A DNA stretch of 36,347 bases from an uncultured Opitutia bacterium (GTDB taxonomy: Bacteria > Verrucomicrobiota > Verrucomicrobiia > Opitutales > UBA953). The notes beneath the pieces are model-generated. The model was not told the origin of the DNA and did not search any database. It saw only the letters and a list, made by a program, of their open reading frames with translations. The position numbers and the translations under genes are program-made. Below are positions 8,362-16,200 of this stretch, one piece after another; position 1 is the first letter of the stretch; each line of letters opens with the position of its first letter. The stretch spans positions 1-36,347 of the forward strand of contig CAINMU010000100.1 of the NCBI GenBank assembly GCA_903850885.1, written 5' to 3'.

Positions 8362-9366
8362 ATGGCTCCATTTTTTAAACTATTCCTGATCGCGGCCCTT
8401 GCTGCTTTACCTGGATTGGCCAGCGCTGCTTTGCAGAATGGCAAAGTCGAGGTCAGCCAAGTTTCCGGCCAAGTCACCCTCATTGACGCGACTTCGCATC
8501 GTAAGGCCCTGACGGTTGGAGACGTCTTTCAGCAAGGCACCCAGATCGTCACGGCCGCTGGCGCTTCGGCGGAACTTCAATTATCGAACGGTTCGACAAT
8601 CTTGATCAGTCCGGATTCACATTTGGAACTCCGTACGTTCAGACAGGTGCCTTCGCGTGATATTGTCGAGAGCGACTATCAGAAGGTCAGCAAGGAGCCT
8701 AGCCCCTCGGTGACCGAGCTGATGCTTTATAAAGGAAAAATCGTCGGCGAAGTCAGGAAGTTGAATCCATCATCCACCTACACGGTTAAGACTCCGGTAG
8801 GTCTGGTGGCTATTCGGGGAACCGTTTATACGGTCGAATGCGGCAAATCTAATGCCGGACTTGATAAGGTTGAGGTGCAATGCGTGCGCGGTGCCGTTGA
8901 GGCGACGATTTATGAGTATGGTATGGGCCCAGTGGCGATTGCTCCTAGCCGTCGCTTAACGGCCGTCGTAACAGTCATTAAGGACCCAATTTTAAGCCCA
9001 CCCAATCTCGTTGCGACCAAGTCGCCTGAATTAGGGCGCAATATTGCCGCCGTCGAAGTCTATATGGCCGAGATGAGCTCGGTGCAGCTCCGTGATCTCT
9101 CGGCTAATCTGATTAAGTCATCTACGTTACCACCCGAGGTTTCGGCTGCCGTTGCGACTATGGCTGAAAAGGCTCCGGCTCGCCCGGATGCTCCCGCCGA
9201 AATTAAGAAGGACGTTACTCCGGAGGCACCCTCAATTAGTCACATCCCTCTGCAGAATACTCCCAGCTCTGGCTCTACCGGGCCAGTCTTGCAGCAGATT
9301 CTCGATAACGTGCAGAAGCTCGTGGAAAAGAACGAGCAGCCTAATCCGTCGCCGACGGCTGGTTAA
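8362..9366 (+). CDS. Secreted FecR-domain protein (paralog B)
   Basis: The protein (334 residues) has a signal peptide cleaved after PGLASA before ALQNGKVEV, the same mature N-terminus as its upstream neighbour. The FecR domain repeats the blocks LSNGSTILISPDSHLELRTF, KEPSPSVTE, GEVRKLNPSSTYTVKTPVG and VAIRGTVYTVE. A helical block with SSTLPPEVSAAV and a C-terminal helix (QQILDNVQKLVEKNEQ, then NPSPTAG) also match paralog A, while the long Ala/Pro linker is much shorter. The start at ATG 8362 is set by the signal peptide; it begins 18 nt after the preceding stop, so the two are probably co-transcribed. Function is unknown; a duplicated structural or sensory envelope protein is my inference. 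Confidence 0.82.
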   Translation: MAPFFKLFLIAALAALPGLASAALQNGKVEVSQVSGQVTLIDATSHRKALTVGDVFQQGTQIVTAAGASAELQLSNGSTILISPDSHLELRTFRQVPSRDIVESDYQKVSKEPSPSVTELMLYKGKIVGEVRKLNPSSTYTVKTPVGLVAIRGTVYTVECGKSNAGLDKVEVQCVRGAVEATIYEYGMGPVAIAPSRRLTAVVTVIKDPILSPPNLVATKSPELGRNIAAVEVYMAEMSSVQLRDLSANLIKSSTLPPEVSAAVATMAEKAPARPDAPAEIKKDVTPEAPSISHIPLQNTPSSGSTGPVLQQILDNVQKLVEKNEQPNPSPTAG

Positions 9367-9458
9367 GCAGCGCCGCCTTCATCCGTCCTGGACGGTGTAG
9401 GGTTGTCTAGATGTTTTCTCCGCTCGCTTTAGCGTCGGCGGGTTACCATCATCTTTTC

Positions 9459-10088
9459 ATGCCGATTGCCGGAAAGTTTATCACCCTTGAGGGGGGCGAG
9501 GGAGCAGGTAAATCTACCCAAGTGGCTCGCTTGGCTGAGCGGCTTGAAGCCAGGGGTGCGACGGTTTTGCGCCTCCGCGAGCCGGGGGGGACCGCCTTAG
9601 GCGAGCAAATGCGGGCGGTCTTAAAGCAGCCCGGATCGATGATCGTCCCGCAAGCCGAAGCCCTGCTCTTCGCCGCCTGTCGGGCTCAGCTTGTCAGTGA
9701 GGTCATCGTGCCAAGCTTAGCCGCCGGATCTGTCGTCCTCTGCGATCGATTCATTGATTCGACGGTGGCCTATCAGGCTGCTGGTCGCGGCTTGGAACGA
9801 AACCTCATTGATGCCGCCAATCGACTGGCGTGTGGCACCGTCTGTCCGGATTTGACCATCCTGCTCGACCTCGATCCGGCACATGGCCTTGGCCGCGCTT
9901 CTTTGCGGGATCATGGGAAGCATGATCGATTCGAGGCTTTAGAGACCGGCTTTCATCAACGGGTCCGGGCGATGTATCACGCGCTGGCCAAAGAAGAACC
10001 CCAGCGATTTTTCGTGGTCGATGCCGCGCAAACTCCCGAAAAAATCTCCGAAATAATCTGGCATGAAGTCCAACGCCGTTTCCTCTGA
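9459..10088 (+). CDS. tmk: Thymidylate kinase
   Basis: Thymidylate kinase phosphorylates dTMP to dTDP with ATP. The P-loop is at residues 12-20 (GGEGAGKST), the DR(F/Y) motif follows near residue 93 (LCDRFIDSTVAYQ), and PDLTILLDLDP is the conserved strand before the LID. At 209 residues it has the family's length. ATG 9459 is preferred because it places the P-loop at the usual distance; an upstream in-frame ATG at 9411 would add an unconserved 16 residues. The gene overlaps holB by 26 bp, and the tmk-holB pairing is a common bacterial arrangement. Confidence 0.95.
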   Translation: MPIAGKFITLEGGEGAGKSTQVARLAERLEARGATVLRLREPGGTALGEQMRAVLKQPGSMIVPQAEALLFAACRAQLVSEVIVPSLAAGSVVLCDRFIDSTVAYQAAGRGLERNLIDAANRLACGTVCPDLTILLDLDPAHGLGRASLRDHGKHDRFEALETGFHQRVRAMYHALAKEEPQRFFVVDAAQTPEKISEIIWHEVQRRFL

Positions 10089-11013
10089 CCTCGCGGCCCT
10101 GCCCGCCGTGAAGGTTCTTTTGCGTGCTCGCGCCGAAGGCCGGATGCCGCATGCCGTCTTATTGACGGGGGCGGACGATGCGTTACTCGAAAAAGCGGCG
10201 GAGAAATTAGCGGCCATTCACTTGGACGATCCGAACCCCATCGAGAGTCCGGACTGCCGCGTCCTCCGTCCTGCGAAAAAATCGCGACGCATTAATATCG
10301 AGAGTACGCAACAGGTGGTCGCTGGGCTTCGTCTGACCTCTGTCGGCGCGCGGAGGGTTGTGATCGTCCATGAGCCTGACCGGTTCGAGTCTTCGGCGGC
10401 GAATGCTTTTCTTAAGTCATTGGAAGAACCTCCGCCGGGCACCTTGATCATCTTACAGACGACAAATTACTACCGCGTCATGGCCACGATCCTGAGCCGT
10501 TGCTTACGATTCCATCTTGGCGGGCAGGCTTCGGCGGTTACCGATCCGGCTTGGTTGGACTGGCTGCGGGAATTCGATCGACTGATGACCAGGATGGTGA
10601 GCGGCCCAAGCAGCCCGACTTCTCGCGTATCGGAGGTATTTATCCCGCTGTATGCCTTATGCGCCCGTTTTGAGGTTTTGCAGGAACTCTTTGTCGAAGA
10701 AGCCCTGAAAGATGCGCCGCCGCCTCCGCCTACCGATGACGACGAGGATGAAATCGAAGAAGCCCATGAGTCGTCGGTACGCCGGGGGGTCCGGCATCGA
10801 ATGTTGGTTTCGATCGAAGAACGGCTCCGGCTTATGGGTCGAGCGCATCCGGAGTGCGGGGCTCAAGTCGCCTCGGCCGTAGAATACCTGGAAGAGGCCC
10901 GCGCCCGACTCGAACTTAGTTATCAGTCGGTGGCAGCCATGGAGCAGTTTTTCCTGCAAACATTGAGAACCTTTGCGGTCCGTGTCCGCCCAGAGCCGGT
11001 CGGCCTACGATAG
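10063..11013 (+). CDS. holB: DNA polymerase III subunit delta' (clamp loader)
   Basis: This is a clamp-loader AAA+ subunit that partners gamma/tau and delta. The conserved core is seen as RVVIVHEPDRFESSAANAFLKSLEEPP, split here by the usual Walker B-like and sensor regions, then GTLIILQTTN and ILSRCLRFHL (the SRC arginine-finger motif). The Walker A position reads TGADDALLEK, so it cannot bind ATP, and the zinc-module cysteines are also missing; loss of ATP binding is normal for delta'. An acidic insert (DDDEDEIEEA) lies near residue 230. The gene starts inside the end of tmk, suggesting translational coupling. Confidence 0.88.
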   Translation: MKSNAVSSDLAALPAVKVLLRARAEGRMPHAVLLTGADDALLEKAAEKLAAIHLDDPNPIESPDCRVLRPAKKSRRINIESTQQVVAGLRLTSVGARRVVIVHEPDRFESSAANAFLKSLEEPPPGTLIILQTTNYYRVMATILSRCLRFHLGGQASAVTDPAWLDWLREFDRLMTRMVSGPSSPTSRVSEVFIPLYALCARFEVLQELFVEEALKDAPPPPPTDDDEDEIEEAHESSVRRGVRHRMLVSIEERLRLMGRAHPECGAQVASAVEYLEEARARLELSYQSVAAMEQFFLQTLRTFAVRVRPEPVGLR

Positions 11014-11025
11014 TTCCGCTGCCAC

Positions 11026-11057
11026 TTGAAACTTCACCCCCCTAAAGGAGTTATACT
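11026..11057 (+). promoter_or_regulatory. Possible promoter / ribosome binding region of the sigma-factor gene
   Basis: TTGAAA (11026-11031) and TATACT (11052-11057) look like -35/-10 boxes, but their 20-nt spacing is long. The overlapping GAAACTT (11028-11034) resembles an ECF -35 element, which would fit autoregulation. AAAGGAG (11044-11050) is a good Shine-Dalgarno core but sits 13 nt from the ATG at 11064. The elements conflict, so the call is tentative. Confidence 0.3.
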
Positions 11058-11063
11058 TTAAAG

Positions 11064-11636
11064 ATGTCCCAAGATGAGCCGCTCCTCCCCGATGATGTGG
11101 AGGATAAGAGGCTGATGCTTTTGGTGGCAGGTGGAGACGACGACGCGCTCCGACTTTTGGTAAATCGTCATCACCCCCGCTTGGTAGGCTATTTGCGCGG
11201 CGAAGTAGGCTCCTTGGCCACGGCCGAAGAGTTGGCCATGGAGGTTTTTATCCGGCTGCATCGGGCGGCGAATCGCTGGCGGCCCGAGGCCAAGCTCAGC
11301 ACTTACCTGATTCATATCGCCCGGAATCTGGTTCTAAACGAATGGCGGCGGCGCGGGCGTAAGCCAACCACGGCTCTGGATTCCACCCCGGAGCCCGGCG
11401 ATCATAGCCAAACTTCCGCTCGTCGGCTGAACGAGCTTGATGAAGCCTTTCAGCGGGCGATTGCGCAGCTTCCCCCCGAGCAGCGGACGGCTATCCTCTT
11501 GGTCGTGCAGCAGGAACTGGCCTACGAAGATATCGCCGAAATCATGGATGCACCTGTTTCTTCGGTCAAAACTTGGATACATCGTGCCCGTGCGCGCCTA
11601 CGCGAGCTACTCAAAGACTTTTATGGACCCGCTTAA
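11064..11636 (+). CDS. ECF-family RNA polymerase sigma factor
   Basis: The protein (190 residues) has the two-domain plan of extracytoplasmic-function sigma factors. Region 2 covers about residues 20-95 (ALRLLVNRHHPRLVGYLRG, then TYLIHIARNLVLNEWRRRG). A short linker leads to region 4 at about 125-180 (LPPEQRTAILLVVQQELAYE, with helix-turn-helix DIAEIMDAPVSSVKTWIHRA). It would direct RNA polymerase to a small stress regulon. The next two genes encode a single-span membrane protein and an exported helical protein, the layout expected for sigma / anti-sigma / periplasmic sensor. The subfamily cannot be assigned by eye. Confidence 0.92.
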   Translation: MSQDEPLLPDDVEDKRLMLLVAGGDDDALRLLVNRHHPRLVGYLRGEVGSLATAEELAMEVFIRLHRAANRWRPEAKLSTYLIHIARNLVLNEWRRRGRKPTTALDSTPEPGDHSQTSARRLNELDEAFQRAIAQLPPEQRTAILLVVQQELAYEDIAEIMDAPVSSVKTWIHRARARLRELLKDFYGPA

Positions 11637-11685
11637 TCTCTGCAACTTCGCCGTTTCTACGGTGTTTAACCTAACGAACTGAACC

Positions 11686-12051
11686 ATGGATAACTCTGAT
11701 CAATCCACCTTCGAACGAGACCTCTCGGCCGCGCTAAGTCGTCAAGCCGCCGTGGTGGTTCCTGGGTTTGCGGACCGAGTGGTCGAGGGGGTCCAGGTTA
11801 AGCGTCGTCGCGCCAACGTCATCCTTTGGAGCTCGTGGATCACCACCGCCGCAGCTGCCTGTTTGGTCACCATTTTTCTGACCAAAGAACCTTCGGAAGA
11901 GTCTTTGATCAAACAGACCCACGCCTTGCTCGCCAGCGATGAGTCCGCCCAATTCAACGAAATCTTAGGCTTGGCCAATGATCTTTCGGTCTTAGCCCCC
12001 GTCATCGAGAAATCGACTTTGGTGGATGTCCTCACGTCTCCGGGCTCTTGA
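11686..12051 (+). CDS. Small single-span membrane protein, candidate anti-sigma factor
   Basis: The product (121 residues) has an N-terminal cytoplasmic region of about 40 residues, one membrane span (VILWSSWITTAAAACLVTIF) preceded by positive charges (VKRRRAN), and a C-terminal periplasmic segment of about 55 residues. There is no HxxxCxxC zinc anti-sigma motif. The anti-sigma role is inferred from position directly after the ECF sigma gene (49-bp gap) and from topology. It has no recognisable family, and the downstream gene begins six nt after its stop. It could instead be an unrelated membrane protein of the same operon. Confidence 0.6.
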   Translation: MDNSDQSTFERDLSAALSRQAAVVVPGFADRVVEGVQVKRRRANVILWSSWITTAAAACLVTIFLTKEPSEESLIKQTHALLASDESAQFNEILGLANDLSVLAPVIEKSTLVDVLTSPGS

Positions 12052-12056
12052 TCTCC

Positions 12057-12611
12057 ATGAGATTTGCCCCTCTTTTTATTGCACTTGGGTTAGCCATGAA
12101 TGCTTGTGCAGCAGATGCCCCCGCCGGCAAAGGTTCGGCAGATACGGCGCCGTCAGCCGAAGAAATTCAGACCATCCGTAAGATACTGGAGCTTCCTCCC
12201 GAGCGCCTTTCACGCATCCGCGGGGCGATCGAACACATCGAGAAGATGCCGCCAGGCGCCCGGAAGGAATTTGCCGATAAATTAGCCAAATTTGAAACCG
12301 CGACTCCCGAAGAACGACGCAAGCTGACCAAGGAGCTACGCGACCACGGTGGCTTCAACGGTCGGGTCTTAGATCACTATTTTAAATCTCTCCCACCCGA
12401 GAAGGCGAAGGCTGAGCGGATGCGTATCAACGGACTCACCCCCGAGCAACGTGAGGAATTCATCCGTCAGCAAGCCGAGCGTTTTTCGGTTGAATTGGCC
12501 AAAGAGGGTGAAAAGAAATCCGGTGGCGAGAAAAAGGCGGTCAAGCGTCCAAAGGGTGAAGTGCCCCGTCCCGAAGGGGCGGTGGTGACGCCTCCGACGG
12601 TTATTCAATAG
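12057..12611 (+). CDS. Exported helical protein, DUF3106/Spy-like
   Basis: The protein (184 residues) has a signal peptide (RFAPLFIALGLAMNACA, likely cleaved after ACA). The mature part is charged and helical, with repeated short motifs LPPERLSRIRG, MPPGARKEFADKLAKFE, ATPEERRKLTKEL and LTPEQREEFIRQQAERF. This resembles DUF3106 proteins and, more loosely, the Spy/CpxP/CnrX group of periplasmic stress or metal sensors. The C-terminus is Lys/Pro-rich. In this position it may sense an envelope signal and act on the upstream membrane protein; that is inference. Its stop lies three nt from the end of the convergent acyltransferase gene. Confidence 0.65.
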   Translation: MRFAPLFIALGLAMNACAADAPAGKGSADTAPSAEEIQTIRKILELPPERLSRIRGAIEHIEKMPPGARKEFADKLAKFETATPEERRKLTKELRDHGGFNGRVLDHYFKSLPPEKAKAERMRINGLTPEQREEFIRQQAERFSVELAKEGEKKSGGEKKAVKRPKGEVPRPEGAVVTPPTVIQ

Positions 12612-12614
12612 CGA

Positions 12615-13475
12615 TTAAGCGATACCCTTCTGACCGTGCTTCCAGCGGTCGTGTGCCCAGAGCCATTCCACGCAGGCTTCATCGCTGGAGCGTAATCGGT
12701 CAGCCAGCCAGTTGTTTGATTCAATGGTCAGGCCGGTCGAGTCTTTGGCGTTAAGTACCACGGAGTGGAGTCGGCATTGCCAGAAACTTTTACGCTCCGC
12801 CCAGAAAATCCGGCTCTCCGCGCCAAAGCGCTGGGCGATGATGCCTGGAAGATCCGTGGCGAGGCAAGGGCTTCCCATAAAATCAATGGAAATCCCTTGG
12901 GGGGTATTTTGGTCGAACAGAATGCACGTGATTTGTTTTTCGCGGACCGCCTTCATGGCTCGGCCAAAGCCCTCTCGGCGCGAAACCAATTGCATCCCGA
13001 AGCGCTCGCGCGCGTCTTTGACCCAAGTGTTGGCGCCCGGTTGGTTGAGTGGACGAAAAAGCACGACCCACTGTTTCTTCGCAAATTGAGGGTGAAGCAG
13101 TGGGGCGGCCGTCATCATCTCCATGTGCGTGAAATGCGGAACGAAGAGGACGATACCTTCCGCCGTTTCGGTCAGGCCGGAGAGTCCATGCAGCATGCTT
13201 TCATCAAGCGAGACGCGGCGGCGGATTTCTTCGGGCGAAAAGAGGGGCGAGGCGATGGAGAAAAGGCCCATCTCCGCTGCTCGCCGACAGGAAGTTTGGC
13301 CGATACGTTTCACCCAAGCAGCATCACGATCAGGAAAAGCTACCCGAAGATTACGGGTGAGGATTTTTCGGCGTAAGATCCAAAGTACGCCACCCCAGCC
13401 GGCGGCATTAATCCGGGCAAAGCCTTCGGGCAGGCGAGTCAAGAGCCAGGCATAGATTGCGATGAAGGGTCGCAT
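12615..13475 (-). CDS. LpxL/HtrB-family lipid A lauroyl-type acyltransferase
   Basis: The family transfers acyl chains from acyl-ACP onto a lipid A precursor at the inner membrane. The HX4E/D catalytic motif is PHFTHMEM near residue 115. The following family blocks are visible: LFRPLNQPGANTW, then FDQNTPQGISIDFMGSPCLA (substrate-binding region) and the C-terminal WLWAHDRWK. At 286 residues it is close to LpxL/LpxM length. It is the last gene of a leftward run after aroC and the P-loop protein, with nine nt before it. Lipid A acylation fits a diderm host, but the exact substrate is not shown by the sequence. Confidence 0.85.
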   Translation of the reverse strand: MRPFIAIYAWLLTRLPEGFARINAAGWGGVLWILRRKILTRNLRVAFPDRDAAWVKRIGQTSCRRAAEMGLFSIASPLFSPEEIRRRVSLDESMLHGLSGLTETAEGIVLFVPHFTHMEMMTAAPLLHPQFAKKQWVVLFRPLNQPGANTWVKDARERFGMQLVSRREGFGRAMKAVREKQITCILFDQNTPQGISIDFMGSPCLATDLPGIIAQRFGAESRIFWAERKSFWQCRLHSVVLNAKDSTGLTIESNNWLADRLRSSDEACVEWLWAHDRWKHGQKGIA

Positions 13476-13484
13476 GCGGGATTT

Positions 13485-14216
13485 TTAGCTCCGACCTTCT
13501 TGACGGAGGATATCCCCGATTTCCGTCACTAAGATATTTCGTCGGCCTAATTCATCCCGGGCGAAATATTTGTCCGGCTGACGGACCAGGTCAAACGGCT
13601 CATCGGGTAGGTTATCTTCATCGAACTCCATCTCATCGACGGCATCGATATCATCGAAGATATGCGAAAGGCGGAGGGGTTCGCCGTGGATCGCCTGGGC
13701 CGGATTCGCGATACTGCCGTCTTTGAGCAGATTAAAAAACAGGCAGGGATAGAATGCTTTTTCATACGGAGCCAAGAAACGCGTGACCCATTGGCCAGGC
13801 ACTTCCCACCGCCGATTGATGACGACGGTGTCCGAAAAGTGAATGCACGGCTCGTACCATTTCTCCACCGCTTCATGCCGCTGAGTCAGCGGGCAATCGA
13901 CGACCGTGACGATACGTTGCACGCGCCACACCGCATCGGGCAGCGTGGGCTTGAGCGCCCGATGCAGGGCCTCCATCTGGTCGATGACGGACAGGCCGCC
14001 ATGCAGGACGAGGATGGCCGCCTCTTCTGCGCCTGGCGCCGGCACGGTGGCTTGCCCGTTCGTAAAACTCCATTGGTCAGGTACTTCGCCCCCTTCGCGG
14101 GTTTCGCGCAAAATTCGGATGACCTTGCCCTCGGGCCAGGCATTTTCGGAGAGTTCACGGACGGCGTCCGCCCGGCCGGAGCCCTTGGGACCGATGACAA
14201 GGATGAGAGGTGTCAT
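13485..14216 (-). CDS. P-loop protein resembling a degenerate CobW/G3E GTPase
   Basis: I do not recognise a named family with certainty. The protein (243 residues) opens with [15 protein letters not shown], a Walker A-like loop in which the invariant Lys-Ser/Thr is Arg-Ala. Later IVTVVDCPL and [10 protein letters not shown] fall where CobW/COG0523 proteins have TVVDA and the guanine-specific NKxD, so nucleotide specificity residues appear lost. No metal-binding CxCC is present. The C-terminus is acidic ([20 protein letters not shown]). ATG 14216 forms an ATGA overlap with the aroC stop, so translation is coupled to chorismate synthase. A non-catalytic or altered nucleotide-binding role is inference. 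Confidence 0.6.
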   Translation of the reverse strand: MTPLILVIGPKGSGRADAVRELSENAWPEGKVIRILRETREGGEVPDQWSFTNGQATVPAPGAEEAAILVLHGGLSVIDQMEALHRALKPTLPDAVWRVQRIVTVVDCPLTQRHEAVEKWYEPCIHFSDTVVINRRWEVPGQWVTRFLAPYEKAFYPCLFFNLLKDGSIANPAQAIHGEPLRLSHIFDDIDAVDEMEFDEDNLPDEPFDLVRQPDKYFARDELGRRNILVTEIGDILRQEGRS

Positions 14217-15322
14217 GCCTTGCGCCCACAACGACCGAAGGGAGCATTTTGACCGCGATCGCGGATCCAGTGGTCGACGGCGACGAGTGCCGCCATCGCC
14301 TCGACAATGGGAACGGCGCGCGGGAGGACGCAGGGGTCATGCCGGCCCTTAGCGCTTAGCTCAGTGGCTTTCCCGTCTGGCCCCACGGTGCGTTGCGGTT
14401 TCAGGACGGTGGCCGTAGGTTTGAAAGCGATGCGGAAGATCACGTCTTCACCGTTCGTGATACCGCCTTGGGTGCCGCCGGAACGATTAGTCGCCGTCCG
14501 AATTTTTCCGCCCTTGCGGATGAATTCATCATTATGCGCACTGCCGCGTAAAAGCGTGCCGTTGAAGCCGCTCCCGATTTCAAAGCCTTTCGTCGCCGGA
14601 AGGGAGAGCATGGCTTTACCGAGGTCGGCTTCAAAGCGGTCAAAGACAGGCGAGCCTAGTCCGGGGGGAAGATTTTCAATCACGCAACAGATGACGCCAC
14701 CAACGGAATCGCCTTCGGCGCGAGCGGCACGAATCAGCGCATCGATCTTGGCCGCCGTGGCCGGGTGCGGGCAACGCGTCGGACTGGCTTCGACTTGTTT
14801 GAGCGAAGGGGTCTGGGCAGGTGTCGGCATCTTGATTTCGGCGACGCTCTCAACCCAGGCCGTGATTTTAGCGCCGCAGGCGTGCTTTAGGACGGTCTTT
14901 GCCACGGCCCCGGCAGCAACCCGCGCCGCCGTTTCGCGGGCAGACGAGCGGCCACCGCCTTCGATTGCGCGGATGCCATATTTAGCATCGTAAGTATAGT
15001 CAGCATGCGACGGCCGGTAAGCGGTTTTCATTTCAGCATAGGCCTGCGGGCGTTGGTCGCTATTGCGAATGAAGATCGCGATGGGAGAGCCGAGCGTGAA
15101 ACCGTCGTGCGAGATGCCGGAAAGGATTTCAGGAAGGTCTTCTTCTTTACGCTGGGTGGTCAGGGCACTTTGGCCTGGGCGGCGGCGCGCCAGTTCGCTC
15201 TTCAAAAAATTAATATCAAACGGCACTCGCGGAGGGCAGCCGTCGATGACGACGCCCATGGCGGGGCCATGACTTTCACCGAAAGTCGCGATGCGGAAGT
15301 TCTGGCCGTGAATGTTGCCCAT
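14213..15322 (-). CDS. aroC: Chorismate synthase
   Basis: This is the last enzyme of the shikimate pathway, making chorismate from EPSP with reduced FMN. Signatures are [17 protein letters not shown] at the N-terminus, [16 protein letters not shown] near residue 103, [18 protein letters not shown] near 122 and [15 protein letters not shown] near 283. The C-terminal [17 protein letters not shown] is typical. At 369 residues it is full length. It starts only 12 nt after the T-tract of the upstream lipoprotein's terminator, so its own promoter must overlap that element or readthrough must supply it. Its stop overlaps the start of the P-loop gene. Confidence 0.97.
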   Translation of the reverse strand: MGNIHGQNFRIATFGESHGPAMGVVIDGCPPRVPFDINFLKSELARRRPGQSALTTQRKEEDLPEILSGISHDGFTLGSPIAIFIRNSDQRPQAYAEMKTAYRPSHADYTYDAKYGIRAIEGGGRSSARETAARVAAGAVAKTVLKHACGAKITAWVESVAEIKMPTPAQTPSLKQVEASPTRCPHPATAAKIDALIRAARAEGDSVGGVICCVIENLPPGLGSPVFDRFEADLGKAMLSLPATKGFEIGSGFNGTLLRGSAHNDEFIRKGGKIRTATNRSGGTQGGITNGEDVIFRIAFKPTATVLKPQRTVGPDGKATELSAKGRHDPCVLPRAVPIVEAMAALVAVDHWIRDRGQNAPFGRCGRKA

Positions 15323-15334
15323 GGAAAGTTTGGT

Positions 15335-15372
15335 AAAAAGAAACGCCGCCGAGCCTGAGGGCCGGGCGGCGT
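15335..15372 (-). terminator. Intrinsic terminator between the lipoprotein gene and aroC
   Basis: On the minus strand ACGCCGCC (15372-15365) pairs perfectly with GGCGGCGT (15350-15343), with a 14-nt loop, followed by TTTCTTTTT (15343-15335). It lies 26 nt past the lipoprotein stop and 12 nt before the aroC start codon. Confidence 0.8.
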
Positions 15373-15397
15373 CCGTTTGGCGGCTCCGCCCCGACGC

Positions 15398-15826
15398 TTA
15401 GCGGCGAAGGTTAGAAGTAATCTTGGAGACCAGCTGTTGGCTCTGGGGCAGATTGCCAAAGAAGCCGTATTTTACGGTGCACTGGGTGAAGGCTACCTTG
15501 GTGATAGGGTCTTCAACCTTGGCGACATCGATTCTGATTTCAAGGTCTCCCACGGTGCGGGCAAAGACCGTAACGGCCAGCAGCTCGTTGTTCGGGCCAC
15601 GTTCGTCGGTTTCGCCGGTGCGAAGGGTGCCGTTAGATTGATCGAGGGAGCGCTTCACCGCATTAAAAACCGCTTCGGTGTCGGTATTGTAACGGGTCAC
15701 CAGCGCCCCGGTGATATTGGAGAACGAGGCCTCGCGGGTGTCAGCGTTATCGACGCCAACAAGGGTGTTACATCCCGTGGTAAGCAGGGTGGAGGCGAGG
15801 AGGGCGAGGGCGAGGGCGTTCTTCAT
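15398..15826 (-). CDS. Small lipoprotein, DUF3568-like
   Basis: The protein (142 residues) has a lipoprotein signal (KNALALALLASTLLTTGC) with lipobox LTTGC, so it is likely acylated and membrane anchored. The mature part (YNTDTEAVFNAVKRSLDQSN, later LAVTVFARTVGDLEIRIDVAK) resembles DUF3568-type small lipoproteins, whose function is unknown. ATG 15826 is chosen because it starts the signal peptide directly. The gene ends before a strong terminator and faces away from mraZ across the AT-rich gap. Confidence 0.75.
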   Translation of the reverse strand: MKNALALALLASTLLTTGCNTLVGVDNADTREASFSNITGALVTRYNTDTEAVFNAVKRSLDQSNGTLRTGETDERGPNNELLAVTVFARTVGDLEIRIDVAKVEDPITKVAFTQCTVKYGFFGNLPQSQQLVSKITSNLRR

Positions 15827-16200
15827 GATCAAGAGTCGTGGTTGAGTGATAACAGACAAAGCAGAGCCGGGGCTTCATGGCAAACGATTTCGCCCTGCTC
15901 TGAAACCCGTAAACCAGGCATTTTGTAGTTAGATTATCATTACAAAGTAGAGGTTAAGGTTGATAAAATACCGAACTTCCGGGCCGGATCTGGCCGCACC
16001 GCGCCGTGTTTTTGTATAAAAAACAGCATTTATTCATAAGATACTGATGAACAATATTTTACATAATATAAGACTGAAACTAATCATAAATCTGATCAGG
16101 CGCGGCTGTGAATAATAAATTGGGGCTAATTGGGGCTAAAATCTTGACCAGTGGAGGTGAGTGGGGAAAAGTGGGTGAACAGGGGGCTTAAACCCACGAA
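15827..16200. other. AT-rich divergent intergenic region upstream of the dcw cluster
   Basis: This 374-bp gap contains no gene. The part from about 15920 to 16120 is strikingly AT-rich against GC-rich surroundings. It includes a TGTTTTT/AAAAACA inverted repeat (16007-16013/16019-16025), TTATTCATA (16030-16038, one mismatch from the DnaA-box consensus) and an exact TTATTCACA on the minus strand (16107-16115). A tandem AATTGGGGCT pair follows (16118-16137), then TAAAAT (16137-16142), a possible -10 box without a convincing -35. The MraZ operator closes the region. Promoters for both divergent transcripts must lie here, but I cannot place them firmly. Confidence 0.6.
16151..16185 (+). promoter_or_regulatory. 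MraZ operator (10-bp-spaced GTGGG boxes)
   Basis: Boxes GTGGA (16151-16155), GTGGG (16161-16165) and GTGGG (16171-16175) are separated by exactly five bases, with a degenerate AGGGG at 16181-16185. Known MraZ sites are GTGGG-type pentamers repeated with 5-nt spacers upstream of mraZ, so this is a near-ideal autoregulatory operator 15-50 bp before the mraZ start. Confidence 0.85.

Noticed and set aside
7758-8483. Minus-strand frame of 241 codons rich in Ala/Gly/Val
   Set aside because: It is the complement of the Ala/Pro linker repeats of the first FecR protein; the forward frame has a signal peptide and a paralog.
15920-16140. Possible chromosomal replication origin
   Set aside because: AT-richness and one exact plus one near DnaA box are too few; there is no dnaA, dnaN or dense box cluster. 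Kept only as a regulatory observation.
16144-16149. TTGACC as a -35 box for mraZ
   Set aside because: No acceptable -10 hexamer lies 16-18 bp downstream; the space is filled by the MraZ boxes.
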